Assembly (NCBI GenBank): GCA_030837965.1
Contig: JAUTXP010000040.1
Location: forward strand, 1-64,000
DNA length: 64,000 nt
Origin: Acidimicrobiaceae bacterium
Lineage (GTDB): Bacteria; Actinomycetota; Acidimicrobiia; Acidimicrobiales; JAUTXP01
Reading direction: 5' to 3'
This document shows, piece after piece, positions 1-7,895 of this stretch. A program made the translations under genes and the position numbers. The notes under the pieces are model-generated. The model made no database searches, had not been told where the DNA came from, and saw nothing but the letters and a program-made list of their open reading frames with translations. The stretch's first letter is position 1. Each line of letters opens with the position of its first letter.

Positions 1-355
1 CCCCCCCCCCCCCGACCGGGGAGGATCGCATATCGGGCCCCGTTTAAACGGTCGTGTTTGGATCGCTATGCGGCGAAGTCACGTCTACATACGCACAACT
101 GCGAGGGGCGTGTCACTTCAACAGCGAGGTTGTTCCTTGCGGTGACCTCGACTGACCCTTAGGGGGACAACATGTCGCCGCGAGCGAGAAAGTCCGCGAC
201 TTCGGGTCCTCTCGTTCGTACTGGTGAATGAACGCGAGTGACCGGCGTTCGTCAAGCTGGGGAAATGGGGGTCACTGCTTGCCCGGTCTAGGCCGCAGAC
301 AGGTAGTGCGGTATTTACATGCTGGAAGCCGGAAGGCTCCGTCCTGAAAGGTCGT
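1..355. other. Leader region with no recognised gene
   Basis: This stretch opens with a run of 13 C, which may be a contig end or a homopolymer artefact. No convincing gene was seen: the one short leftward reading frame overlaps the start of the protease gene and has no recognisable domain. The only functional element I can support is the GAAAGG ribosome binding site at about 346-351, just before the TTG start of the protease. No clear promoter was recognised. Confidence 0.5.
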
Positions 356-3300
356 TTGTTGACGCATATCGGAAACTTCCGGGGGAGGCGTGCCCACCCA
401 CGCCGAACTGGCCGCTTCGCAGCGGCATTCCTGGGCATCCTCACGATGCTCCTGGCGTTACCGGTCGTCCCGGCCGGAGCGAGCCTCGATGATCCGTACT
501 GCCGTCAGATTGACGGTTCGCTTGTCGATCTCTTCAACCGGCCGCTCCCAAACGTCTATGTGGAGGTCCACAGCGCCAACGACTACTGCCATTCCGGTGC
601 AGACACACCGCAAGCGCAGACGGATGCCGCTGGCCATTACATCATCTTTGCTCGTGCCCTTCTGCCCACGGACACCGTGCAGATCGAAGTGTCCCCTTCG
701 GACACCTTCTACGCCGGTATGGGTGCGGCGTCACCGGCGCCCTTGCCGACGAAGCCGAACGTGCTGACTGCCTACTACCTGGTGCGTCCGCAGACCTGGA
801 GTCAGGCCGTACGGTCGGGTGGAAGCATCAACCTCAACGCCTACGGCCTTGTACCCCGGCCAACCGACGATCCGGCCGGTACGGTTGTCGCCGAGGTGCC
901 GGGTGGGTCCCTCATCAATTTGGCCCCGCCCGCGGGTGACTCCCGCACGACTCCGTGGGTGGGATCACTGTCAACCACTCAGGCGGCAGAGGGTTTCTAC
1001 AGCTTCTACGTCTGTGCGCCGCGTGCAAGCTATGCCGGCCGGTGCAGTACGGCCACTCAGGCGGATCTGTTGTCGGCCGTCCCCGTTCAGCGGGGGTACT
1101 ACGCAGTCGACAATACTTCGCCGACGGTTAGTCAAGATACATGGGTGCCATCGGACGGTGGCGCGACGGCTTACGTCTCGCAGCCGATTATGGTCAAGGT
1201 GGCGGATGCCCTATCGGGCGTGGACGCCACGAAGTCCAGCTTTGTGCTGGAGGACGTCACGGCCGGCACGTCGCGGACGATTTCGGGGAGCGCCGTCAGC
1301 TATGCCAACGGCTGGCTCAAGACCACGGCTCAGGCGTTGGTTGACGGCCACCTCTACCGGGCCTCGGTTACGGCCGTTGACCGGACGGGCAACACCGCGA
1401 CGGCTGCCATGAAGGCTCCCGAGGAGGGTGGGGGTTTTCTGGTCACTCACCAGAGCGCGCAGCCAACTCAGGCCAGCATCAGCATGACCGATTGCTCCCT
1501 GAGCCCGGTGACGCCTGGTGCCACTACTCGCTCAGCCACCTGCTCCAACGTGCCGCTCCATCTTGACGCCTCCAGTGTCGTGTTGGGCGGCTCACGACAG
1601 GAAGGTGCCGGTTTTCTTGACCAGGTTGTGTCACTCGGTGCCCTCAGAGTGACGACGTTGCAGCAGCGCGCTCTGGCGCAGAACGCTTTCAGCTCGGCAC
1701 CGGCGCCGCGTAAGCAGCCGGTGCGGTTTGCGGTGTCGCCCTTCCAGGGCGACCGGGCACTTTCCGCGCCGGCCTTCGATGGCGTCCTGCCGGGTGGACC
1801 CATCACTCTGCAGGTGCCAGCCGTGTGGACCGACACCCAGATCTTCCTCGATCCGGCAATGACGACGGCCAGCACCGAAACGTGCGCGGACCCCTCTGGC
1901 TCCACCAAGGCGACTACCTGCCTGCCCGACCCAGTATCTCGCGATTACGTCTTCACCGTGCGTGATACCACCGACGTAGCGGGGACGGCCAATGCGGAGA
2001 CGGCCGGTACCGGTTGCACGGTCAACGCCGTTCTGGACGAAAGCTACCTGGCAACGTGTCCCTTGGCCGACCTCCTGACCTTGGCGACTGATCCGCGCAA
2101 TGCCAGCAGCCAGCCTCTGTTGCCAGAGACGCCGACGGTCAACGACCCCAGCTTTGACCCGCAACTTGAGCAGTTGATCCAGGACCAGGCGGCGGCGGTG
2201 GGGGACCGCTTCGGCGGCGCTAGCTGGGAAACGGGCGGACTGGTGACCTTCCGCTTGACGGCTGGTGACGTGCCGGCAGCGCTGCAGAGCAATGCCAAGA
2301 TCCGGGTGCAGCAAGTGCAGTTTGCGATCTCCGCCCTCGATGCGGCTATGGACACGGTCGCCAACCGTCTCAACCCCCTGTTGGCGCCCGGGATCGCCCC
2401 CGGCAGGTCCGGCGACGCCTGGCCGTGGGAGGCCGCTGTCGACGTCGATGTGAACAAGGTGGTAGTGGCGATTGGTCCGGCGCAGGCGCCCAACGACAGC
2501 GCCATCCGCAATTCCCTGGCGGACCTGGTGACTGCCGGGACCGTTGCTCCCATTACCTATCAACCGGTTCTACCTCTTGCTGTGGACGAGTCGACGAGCT
2601 GCCTGTCGCAGGATGACTGTACGAGTCCGGTCCGGGCCGGGGTGGCGATTGTCCGCCCGGTGGGGGGTAACGCCGCAGCGCTGTGCACTTCTGCCTTCAC
2701 CATGGTCGACGGCCTAGGCGTCCGCCACGTGAGTACCGCTGGCCACTGTGGTGGCGGAACGTGGCGGCATCACGGCAGCGATATCGGCAATACCACTTGG
2801 ATCAGGAATAGTGGCAATATTGATTTCCAGGCCTTTCGAGCAAACAACGACACCAGCAAAACGCCCGAAAACTACCTCTACAGGCCCGGCGACCACAATC
2901 TCCGGATTGACAAGGAGATTATTAAGCCCAGCGCCACCAAGGGCAACGAAGTCTGCGGTGTTGGCGCAGTTGGAGGCCAGCAGTGCGGCAAGATGGAAAC
3001 CCACAATGCTTCGTTCAATGGCCAGCCCGGTTATGGCAAGATGAGTGCAGCCGAGACTTGCCATGGCGACAGCGGCGGGCCGGTCTTTAACGCTTCTAAC
3101 AATCGGGCCTATGGCTTCCACAAGGGCGGCACCGGTGCCAACGGTGCCACTTGCACGACTGGTGATGTTAAGCGGTACTTCACCTGGGTGCTCGAGGTCG
3201 AGAAGGCCTCGGGCTATCACGTGCTACTGGGGCCCGCTAGTGCCACTCTGGGATCGGGCCAGCGAATGTACTGCGGCGACTACCTGCGGTCCAATAATGG

Positions 3301-3595
3301 CCGGTATTCGCTCGTCATGCAGTGTGACGGCAACCTGGTCGCCTACGAGACGGGCGAGTACGGTTCAACGTCATTCTGGTCCAGTGGCACCCACTGTTGT
3401 GACCTGTCGGGCTACAGCGCCGTCATGCAGAACGATGGAATTTTGGTGATCTATAGCCCGACTGGCACGGCTAAATGGGCACGCGGTTGTTGTGCCGCTG
3501 GGACCCGTCTTACCCTGCAAGACGACCGCAATATCGTCATGTATCGTCCGGATGGAAGCGCGGCCTGGGCATCCGGTACGAATGTCAACTATTAG
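356..3595 (+). CDS. Secreted trypsin-like serine protease with C-terminal bulb-type lectin domain
   Basis: A 1079-residue exported endopeptidase. It begins at TTG behind GAAAGG and has an N-terminal signal peptide (about residues 15-42). A long region of Ig-like or carboxypeptidase-like character follows, then a segment around residues 658-737 that is shared with the small gene just downstream. The peptidase domain shows a complete chymotrypsin-type triad: TAGHC (H797), NIDF (D823) and GDSGGP (S906). The last ~110 residues carry three bulb-lectin repeats of the type 'VMQxDGNLVxY' ending in W-A-x-G, usually a mannose-binding fold. Cysteines are frequent, as expected for an extracellular protein. 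Base composition is visibly less GC-rich than the rest of the window, which suggests transfer or relaxed selection. The protease call is firm; the substrate is unknown. Confidence 0.88.
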   Translation: MLTHIGNFRGRRAHPRRTGRFAAAFLGILTMLLALPVVPAGASLDDPYCRQIDGSLVDLFNRPLPNVYVEVHSANDYCHSGADTPQAQTDAAGHYIIFARALLPTDTVQIEVSPSDTFYAGMGAASPAPLPTKPNVLTAYYLVRPQTWSQAVRSGGSINLNAYGLVPRPTDDPAGTVVAEVPGGSLINLAPPAGDSRTTPWVGSLSTTQAAEGFYSFYVCAPRASYAGRCSTATQADLLSAVPVQRGYYAVDNTSPTVSQDTWVPSDGGATAYVSQPIMVKVADALSGVDATKSSFVLEDVTAGTSRTISGSAVSYANGWLKTTAQALVDGHLYRASVTAVDRTGNTATAAMKAPEEGGGFLVTHQSAQPTQASISMTDCSLSPVTPGATTRSATCSNVPLHLDASSVVLGGSRQEGAGFLDQVVSLGALRVTTLQQRALAQNAFSSAPAPRKQPVRFAVSPFQGDRALSAPAFDGVLPGGPITLQVPAVWTDTQIFLDPAMTTASTETCADPSGSTKATTCLPDPVSRDYVFTVRDTTDVAGTANAETAGTGCTVNAVLDESYLATCPLADLLTLATDPRNASSQPLLPETPTVNDPSFDPQLEQLIQDQAAAVGDRFGGASWETGGLVTFRLTAGDVPAALQSNAKIRVQQVQFAISALDAAMDTVANRLNPLLAPGIAPGRSGDAWPWEAAVDVDVNKVVVAIGPAQAPNDSAIRNSLADLVTAGTVAPITYQPVLPLAVDESTSCLSQDDCTSPVRAGVAIVRPVGGNAAALCTSAFTMVDGLGVRHVSTAGHCGGGTWRHHGSDIGNTTWIRNSGNIDFQAFRANNDTSKTPENYLYRPGDHNLRIDKEIIKPSATKGNEVCGVGAVGGQQCGKMETHNASFNGQPGYGKMSAAETCHGDSGGPVFNASNNRAYGFHKGGTGANGATCTTGDVKRYFTWVLEVEKASGYHVLLGPASATLGSGQRMYCGDYLRSNNGRYSLVMQCDGNLVAYETGEYGSTSFWSSGTHCCDLSGYSAVMQNDGILVIYSPTGTAKWARGCCAAGTRLTLQDDRNIVMYRPDGSAAWASGTNVNY

Positions 3596-3702
3596 ATATA
3601 CCTGCAAGGTGAGCTGACGGCCTCCGGCCTCGATGATGGATGTTTCCTCGGAGCCGCGGCGTTTGCGGCATTAACTGCGGATCTCTTAACTGAGTTCGGC
3701 CG

Positions 3703-3730
3703 TTGACCAATTATGGTTTTTGGCTATAGG
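3703..3730 (+). promoter_or_regulatory. Sigma-70-like promoter for the downstream anchored protein
   Basis: TTGACC at 3703-3708 and TATAGG at 3725-3730 are separated by 16 bp, a good match to housekeeping -35/-10 spacing. The region is locally AT-rich. It lies about 50 bp before the gene start, so it probably gives that gene transcription separate from the protease. Confidence 0.45.
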
Positions 3731-3780
3731 ATTGCAACCTGTGCCAAGGGTGGTCTTCGCAACCCGAAGGGATGGCTGGG

Positions 3781-4257
3781 ATGCAGTACGTGGCAAGGCC
3801 TCGAACAGTGTTGCGCCTGACCGGCCGTAAGGTCGGCTTGGGGGTAGTTGTGGCCATCGTGGTGGGGGTGGGGGTCTTCGGGCTGATGCGCCCGCACGGG
3901 ACGACCGTGGCGGCTGGATCGGCATCTGCGGCGACTGGCACTAAGACGTGCCAGTCGTCCGACGCTGCCAGCGCGGACGATGATCCCTGTACCGTAGAAG
4001 CGGATCACCTCGATGCCGTGATGGACACGGTCGCTAGCCGGCTAAACGCGCTTCTGGCTCCCACTGGAACCGCCCTGCTGTCTGGCGCATGGCCATGGGA
4101 AGCAGCAGTCGACCTGAATCGACACGTTGTGACTGTGACGGTCGACCCCAGCCAGCGGGTCAAGGACTCTGCCATTCGGGCGGCTCTGGCCGACGAACTG
4201 AAGGCCGGCACCGTTCACCTTCGCTATGCATCGGTCCAACCGGTTAGTGCCGATTAG
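3781..4257 (+). CDS. Small membrane-anchored protein related to the protease pro-segment
   Basis: About 158 residues. I chose the ATG at 3781 because GAAGGG at 3766-3771 is well spaced from it, while it directly abuts the ATG at 3772. The protein has a basic N-terminus, one membrane helix (about residues 18-38) and a small extracytoplasmic domain. From 'LDAVMDTVASRLN' to the end it closely follows residues 658-737 of the protease encoded upstream, including the matching blocks AWPWEAAVD and DSAIR. In the protease this segment lies just before the catalytic domain, where propeptides that assist folding or inhibit the enzyme usually sit. A stand-alone, membrane-tethered copy could act on the protease in trans; that function is inference. 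Confidence 0.75.
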   Translation: MQYVARPRTVLRLTGRKVGLGVVVAIVVGVGVFGLMRPHGTTVAAGSASAATGTKTCQSSDAASADDDPCTVEADHLDAVMDTVASRLNALLAPTGTALLSGAWPWEAAVDLNRHVVTVTVDPSQRVKDSAIRAALADELKAGTVHLRYASVQPVSAD

Positions 4258-4373
4258 CGGCTCCGATTGCGGCGGCGGGGAGTTCGCTGCGGCGTAAAAG
4301 CCCCGTTGGTGTCCGCCCACCAGCCGCACGCCAGCGCGCCCGGCGTGCAGGGGTTGGTGTCGTCGAAGTTCTG

Positions 4374-4936
4374 TCAGCCGATTCGGTCGACGTAAGCGTT
4401 CCCCTCGACGCCGCCCCGTTGCTCAGCGCCCGTGTTGGGCTGCCCGTCGTAGTAGCAGTTGCCGCACCCGTCGCCCACGCTCTCGTCGGTGCCGCCGGCC
4501 GGGCCGGAGTTGAACGCCCACTGAGGGTCGATGTAGACGGGGTAGACGCGCGCCGGGTCGCTCGCCCATTTTGACGGGATGGCGACCTCGATGCCCAACC
4601 CTGCTGGGTCTTGACCAGCTTCGGCACCGCGGCACGGGCGGTCGATGACGCGGCGGGACCCCGGCGCGACGGCGTCGGGCCACACGGCGTCGTCGGGGAG
4701 TGAGGCGATGCGGCCGTGCTCGTCGGGAGCGTGCGAGAAGTCGCCCGCCGGCGTCGATGGCATGGATGGGGCGGTGCTGGCGTCGGGGAGGGAACGGGTT
4801 TGAGGTCGGCGGCACGGCCGCGGGCTGCGGCCGCCGCCGGGGCAATGGGCACGGCGGCTGTGATCCCTGCGAGAGCCGCTACGCCCACGAGTGTGTTCAG
4901 TAGACGGCGTGCAGCAGAGGTCGAAGTTCGTCCCAT
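4374..4936 (-). pseudogene. Relic of a secreted RHS/DNRLRE-type protein N-terminus
   Basis: Leftward remnant that starts with a clear signal peptide (MGRTSTSAARRLL...AAVPIAPAAAAA). The reading then moves between frames: one carries 'FSHAPDEHGRIASLPDDAVWPDAV', a second 'AVPKLVKTQQG', and the first again 'LGIEVAIPSKWASDPARVYPV' followed by YIDPQW. The 'DPAR-YPVYIDP' pattern is typical of N-terminal parts of actinobacterial RHS-repeat and DNRLRE-domain wall proteins. The frame ends at 4374 after only about 190 codons, where intact relatives continue for many hundreds. At least two or three frame changes are needed to join the pieces, so I call it broken. Sequencing error cannot be excluded, but several disabled genes lie side by side here. 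Confidence 0.6.
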
Positions 4937-5061
4937 TCCCCAGTCCCTTTGGGCTCATCGCGTTCGGGTATCCCGCGGCGGGTGGTGGCCGTGGTAGCCG
5001 TCGCGCGGATGCAAGGCCGACGGTAGGGAGGCCGCGGTCCCGCGTCGAGGGGCGGGATGGG

Positions 5062-5639
5062 GTGCCTTCGGAGACGGTCGTGTTGTCGAACGTCCCCGTT
5101 GACGGCAGGCCCTTGCGTGATCGCCCGCTCCGCGAGCGTTTCCAGGTCGAGCGCAAGTTCGACGTCCGGGCGTGGATTGGCAACGGCATTCTCATGGTGT
5201 CACCACACAGCGCCGCGCATTCGCTGTGGCGCTTCACGGACGACGACGGCCGCATGCGGGGGTGGTACGCCAACCTCGAAGCGCCACATTGGCGAAGCCC
5301 GCGGGCGACCCACACTCGAGACCACGTGCTCGATGTTTGGTTCGACGCGGACGGGACGTGTCGCTTCAAAGATGAAGATGAGCTCGCAGCCGGTGTGTGG
5401 AGGTCGGCCGGTTCACCCTCGAAGACGCGGCTGCGATCCGAGCCGAGGGCGAGCGGCTCATTGCCAATTGGCCACGCAGCACACGATGGGACGACTGGAC
5501 GCCGCCCGGGCCCGACGCGTCGGACGCGTCGGGGGCGCCTGCGCCGGCCCTGCCCGACGCGCTCCATGCGCTCCATGGGCAGCCTGCTTCCCCAGAGGCA
5601 ATCCTCGCGTTCTGTCGCCACTGGGGATCGTCGGACTAA
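5062..5639 (+). pseudogene. DUF402 family protein, frameshifted
   Basis: The family is recognisable from 'GWYANLEAPHW', 'LDVWFDADGTCRFKDEDEL' and the tail 'GRFTLEDAAAIRAEGERLI', which match the usual DUF402 order (W-Y-x-N-L-E, then D-E-D-E-L). DUF402 proteins are small cytoplasmic proteins, some with nucleoside phosphatase-like folds. The first part reads in one frame up to about 5396 and the rest in another. The break lies in GGTGTGTGGAGG near 5392-5403: removing one TG restores 'AAGVEVGRFT'. A dinucleotide gain by slippage is therefore the simplest explanation, either a real mutation or a sequencing error. The GTG at 5062 is the likely start, though an upstream start is possible. Confidence 0.65.
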
Positions 5640-5707
5640 CGAACACCGTCACCGGAGGCACCGTCCGTGATCCCGGCAAGGCAAACGCGCCGGTAGATTC
5701 GCCGGCC

Positions 5708-6247
5708 ATGGCTGTGATCGACGAGCACGGGCGGCCCGAGCCTCCGCTGGCGGGCGACGAGACGGCCACGCTCCTCGGCTTTCTCGACTACCAGCGGGCG
5801 ACGATGGCCCGGAAGTGCGAAGGCCTCGACGCGGCCGGCTTGGGAGCAAAGGTCGGAGCGTCGGCCATGACCTTGGGCGGGTTGCTCAAGCACTTGGCCC
5901 TCGTCGAGGACCTGTGGTGCTCCCGATTCCTGCACGGGAACGATCGCGCCGCGCCTTGGGACACGGTGGACTGGGACGCGGACCGCGATTGGGACTGGCA
6001 CTCCGCCGCCGCCGACACACCCGAGCAGCTCGCAGCGCTTTGGCACGACGCCGTGGACCGCTCCCGTTCCCTGGTGGCCCAGGCCCTGGCCGACGGCGGC
6101 CTGGACCAACTGGCCCGCCGCACCTGGCCCGACGGCAGCGCGCCCAGCCTCCGGTGGATCCTCGTCCATCTGATCGAGGAGTATGCCCGGCACAACGGCC
6201 ACGCCGACCTCCTTCGAGAGTCTGTGGACGGGGCCACCGGCGAGTAG
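5708..6247 (+). CDS. DinB/DUF664 family protein
   Basis: A 179-residue four-helix-bundle protein of the DinB-like/DUF664 superfamily, members of which bind a metal through three histidines and include thiol-dependent S-transferases. Recognisable blocks are 'ETATLLGFLDYQRATM', 'LGGLLKHLALVEDLW' and the C-terminal 'ILVHLIEEYARHNGHADLLRE', with the usual His after HLxxVE and the E-x-x-RHxGH motif. The start is the ATG at 5708 after an AC-rich leader; longer in-frame upstream sequence belongs to the broken DUF402 gene. A paralogue lies at 40424-40927. The physiological substrate is unknown. Confidence 0.85.
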   Translation: MAVIDEHGRPEPPLAGDETATLLGFLDYQRATMARKCEGLDAAGLGAKVGASAMTLGGLLKHLALVEDLWCSRFLHGNDRAAPWDTVDWDADRDWDWHSAAADTPEQLAALWHDAVDRSRSLVAQALADGGLDQLARRTWPDGSAPSLRWILVHLIEEYARHNGHADLLRESVDGATGE

Positions 6248-6282
6248 CCGCCGCACCACAGACCCGCGGCGCGGCATCAACG

Positions 6283-6322
6283 GCCGCACGACCGATGGCC
6301 GCACCAACGACGATCGTGCGGC
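6283..6322. terminator. Inverted repeat between convergent genes
   Basis: GCCGCACGA at 6283-6291 pairs with TCGTGCGGC at 6314-6322 (9-bp perfect arms, 22-nt loop). It sits between the DinB gene and the converging Nudix relic. There is no U-tract, so its action as an intrinsic terminator is uncertain. Confidence 0.35.
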
Positions 6323-6332
6323 GGGCGACCCG

Positions 6333-6650
6333 CTATCGGACCTGCGTGATGTCGAACGACGTGCGCCGGTCGGTGAGGAACGTGAAGACGCCAGCGATCC
6401 TGACTGCGTGACCGGGGGAGAGCGAAGGCAGTTGCTCAGCGGGGAACCAGTCGAGCTCCAGCACCTCATCCGGTGTCGCCGGGCCGCCGTGCCGGTCGCC
6501 AACTGGTCGGCACAGAAAGACGAAGTGGTACAACTGCAGCGACGAGCCGGACTCGCACAGCCGGGAGTCCCAGACCCCGACCAGGTCGGTGGCTTGGACG
6601 ACAAGACCGGTCTCCTCGAGCGCCTCGCGCCCGGCCCCCTCCGCCGTGAG
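6333..6650 (-). pseudogene. Nudix hydrolase, 5'-truncated inside the Nudix box
   Basis: Leftward fragment of about 106 codons reading 'EGAGREALEETGL' (second half of the Nudix box, RE-x-x-EE-x-G), then 'VGVWDSRLCESGSSLQLYHF' and 'PDEVLELDWFPAEQLP', typical of the Nudix C-terminal half. It ends at a TAG at 6333. The first glycine and glutamate of the Nudix box and everything upstream are missing. The homology stops at about 6647-6652, exactly where sequence related to the binding-protein family begins on the other strand. This is a recombination or deletion junction, and the enzyme would be inactive. Confidence 0.65.
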
Positions 6651-6651
6651 G

Positions 6652-7859
6652 CCGGGCTACCCCAGCGACTTCGAGCCGTTGGTGGAGCACTTCAACCGGC
6701 GGTATGAGTTCTACGGTCGCAAGCTCCGCTTGGAGAAGGTGCCCTACAACTTCCGGGACACGGCCGCGTCAGTGTCCGCGGCCGACGAGATAGTGGATGG
6801 CTTCGCCTTCTTGATGCCCCACCAGAACTTCCCGGACGTGGGCGCCATCCAGCGTGAGGCGGCCCGCCGCAAGATGCTGTCGGTCATCGGCTTCTTCGCC
6901 ATTCGACGTCCGACACGTACCGCAAGGGCTCGCCCTACCTCTGGTCCTACGCCCCCGCGGCCGATGAAGCCGAGACCGAGGTGGGCGACTTCGCCTGCAC
7001 GTCGCTGGTCGGGAAGACGGCGGCCTTCGCCGGGCCGGACCTGCGGACCAGTCAGCGACGGTTCGCCGTCTTGCGCCAGCGGTCAGCGGACGACCCGCTC
7101 GACGTCTCAGCCCTCAATGCCGCATTGCGACGTTGCGGGATCGAGCCGCCTCCGGTGATCGACGTGAGGTTCAACGACAGCCGAGACGAGGTCGCACGCG
7201 TCGAGCTTGGTCTGCGAGACGCCCACATCACGAGCCTGCTCGTCTTCGCCAGCACCAACGACACCAGCCAGTGGGCCTCGAAGCTGTCGGGCCAATACCA
7301 CCCGGAGTGGATCATGTCCGGCCTGGGCTGGCCGGAGCAGGAGTCCCAGTGGGGGCTGGTCATGCCCGCCCAGTTCAGGTCGAGCGTGTTCGGCGCCTTC
7401 GGCGTGAGCAAGCTCCTTCCCGCGTCCGACACGCCGTCCTGGTGGGCGTTCAAGGAGGCGCATCCCGACGACGATGGCGCCGACGTGGGCTACGGCGAGT
7501 TCACCTACTTCCACATCGCGTATCGGACGCTGCTTCTGTTGGCGTCAGGCATCCAGATGGCCGGACCGCGCCTGACGCCAGAATCCTTCGCGGCCGGGCT
7601 CCAGAAGGCTCGATTCCCGAACCCCGCGGCGGGAATGGCGCCGTACTACCAGAGCCATATCCGATTCGGGCCAGGCGACTTCACCATGACCTACGGCTCG
7701 GCCGTGGTGTGGTGGAACGACTCGGCGCCGTCGTACACCGGCGGGGGCATCTATCAAAACGGGGGATGGTGCTACGTGCGACGAGGGGCCCGGTTCTCGC
7801 GGGACTGGGTCGACCTCTCGGGCGAGCTGTTCAGCCCCGACCCGCGGGCATGTCGGTGA
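6652..7859 (+). pseudogene. Truncated, frameshifted type I periplasmic-binding-like protein (copy 1)
   Basis: Fourth member of the local binding-protein family. It starts abruptly at 'GYPSDFEPLVEHFNRRYEFYGRKLRL', equivalent to about residue 155 of the intact copies, so the signal anchor, Cys-rich linker and first strand are gone. It runs in one frame to about 6900, then shifts. Losing one base near 6902 explains the break, because the second frame resumes with 'STSDTYRKGSPYLWSYAPAADEAE' and continues intact to the family's usual ending 'LFSPDPRACR'. The second part is long enough to be mistaken for a gene of its own. The intact copy 2 lies tail to tail with it, 36 bp away. Confidence 0.8.
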
Positions 7860-7895
7860 AAGCGATGACCGTCAGCGTCGGGATGTCCGAGAGGG

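Noticed and set aside
1-13. C13 run as a biological element
   Set aside because: It lies at the very start of the sequence and is more likely a contig-end artefact.
118-444. Leftward reading frame of 108 codons at the contig start
   Set aside because: It overlaps the start of the protease gene, is Arg/Pro-rich without domain likeness, and has no ribosome binding site.
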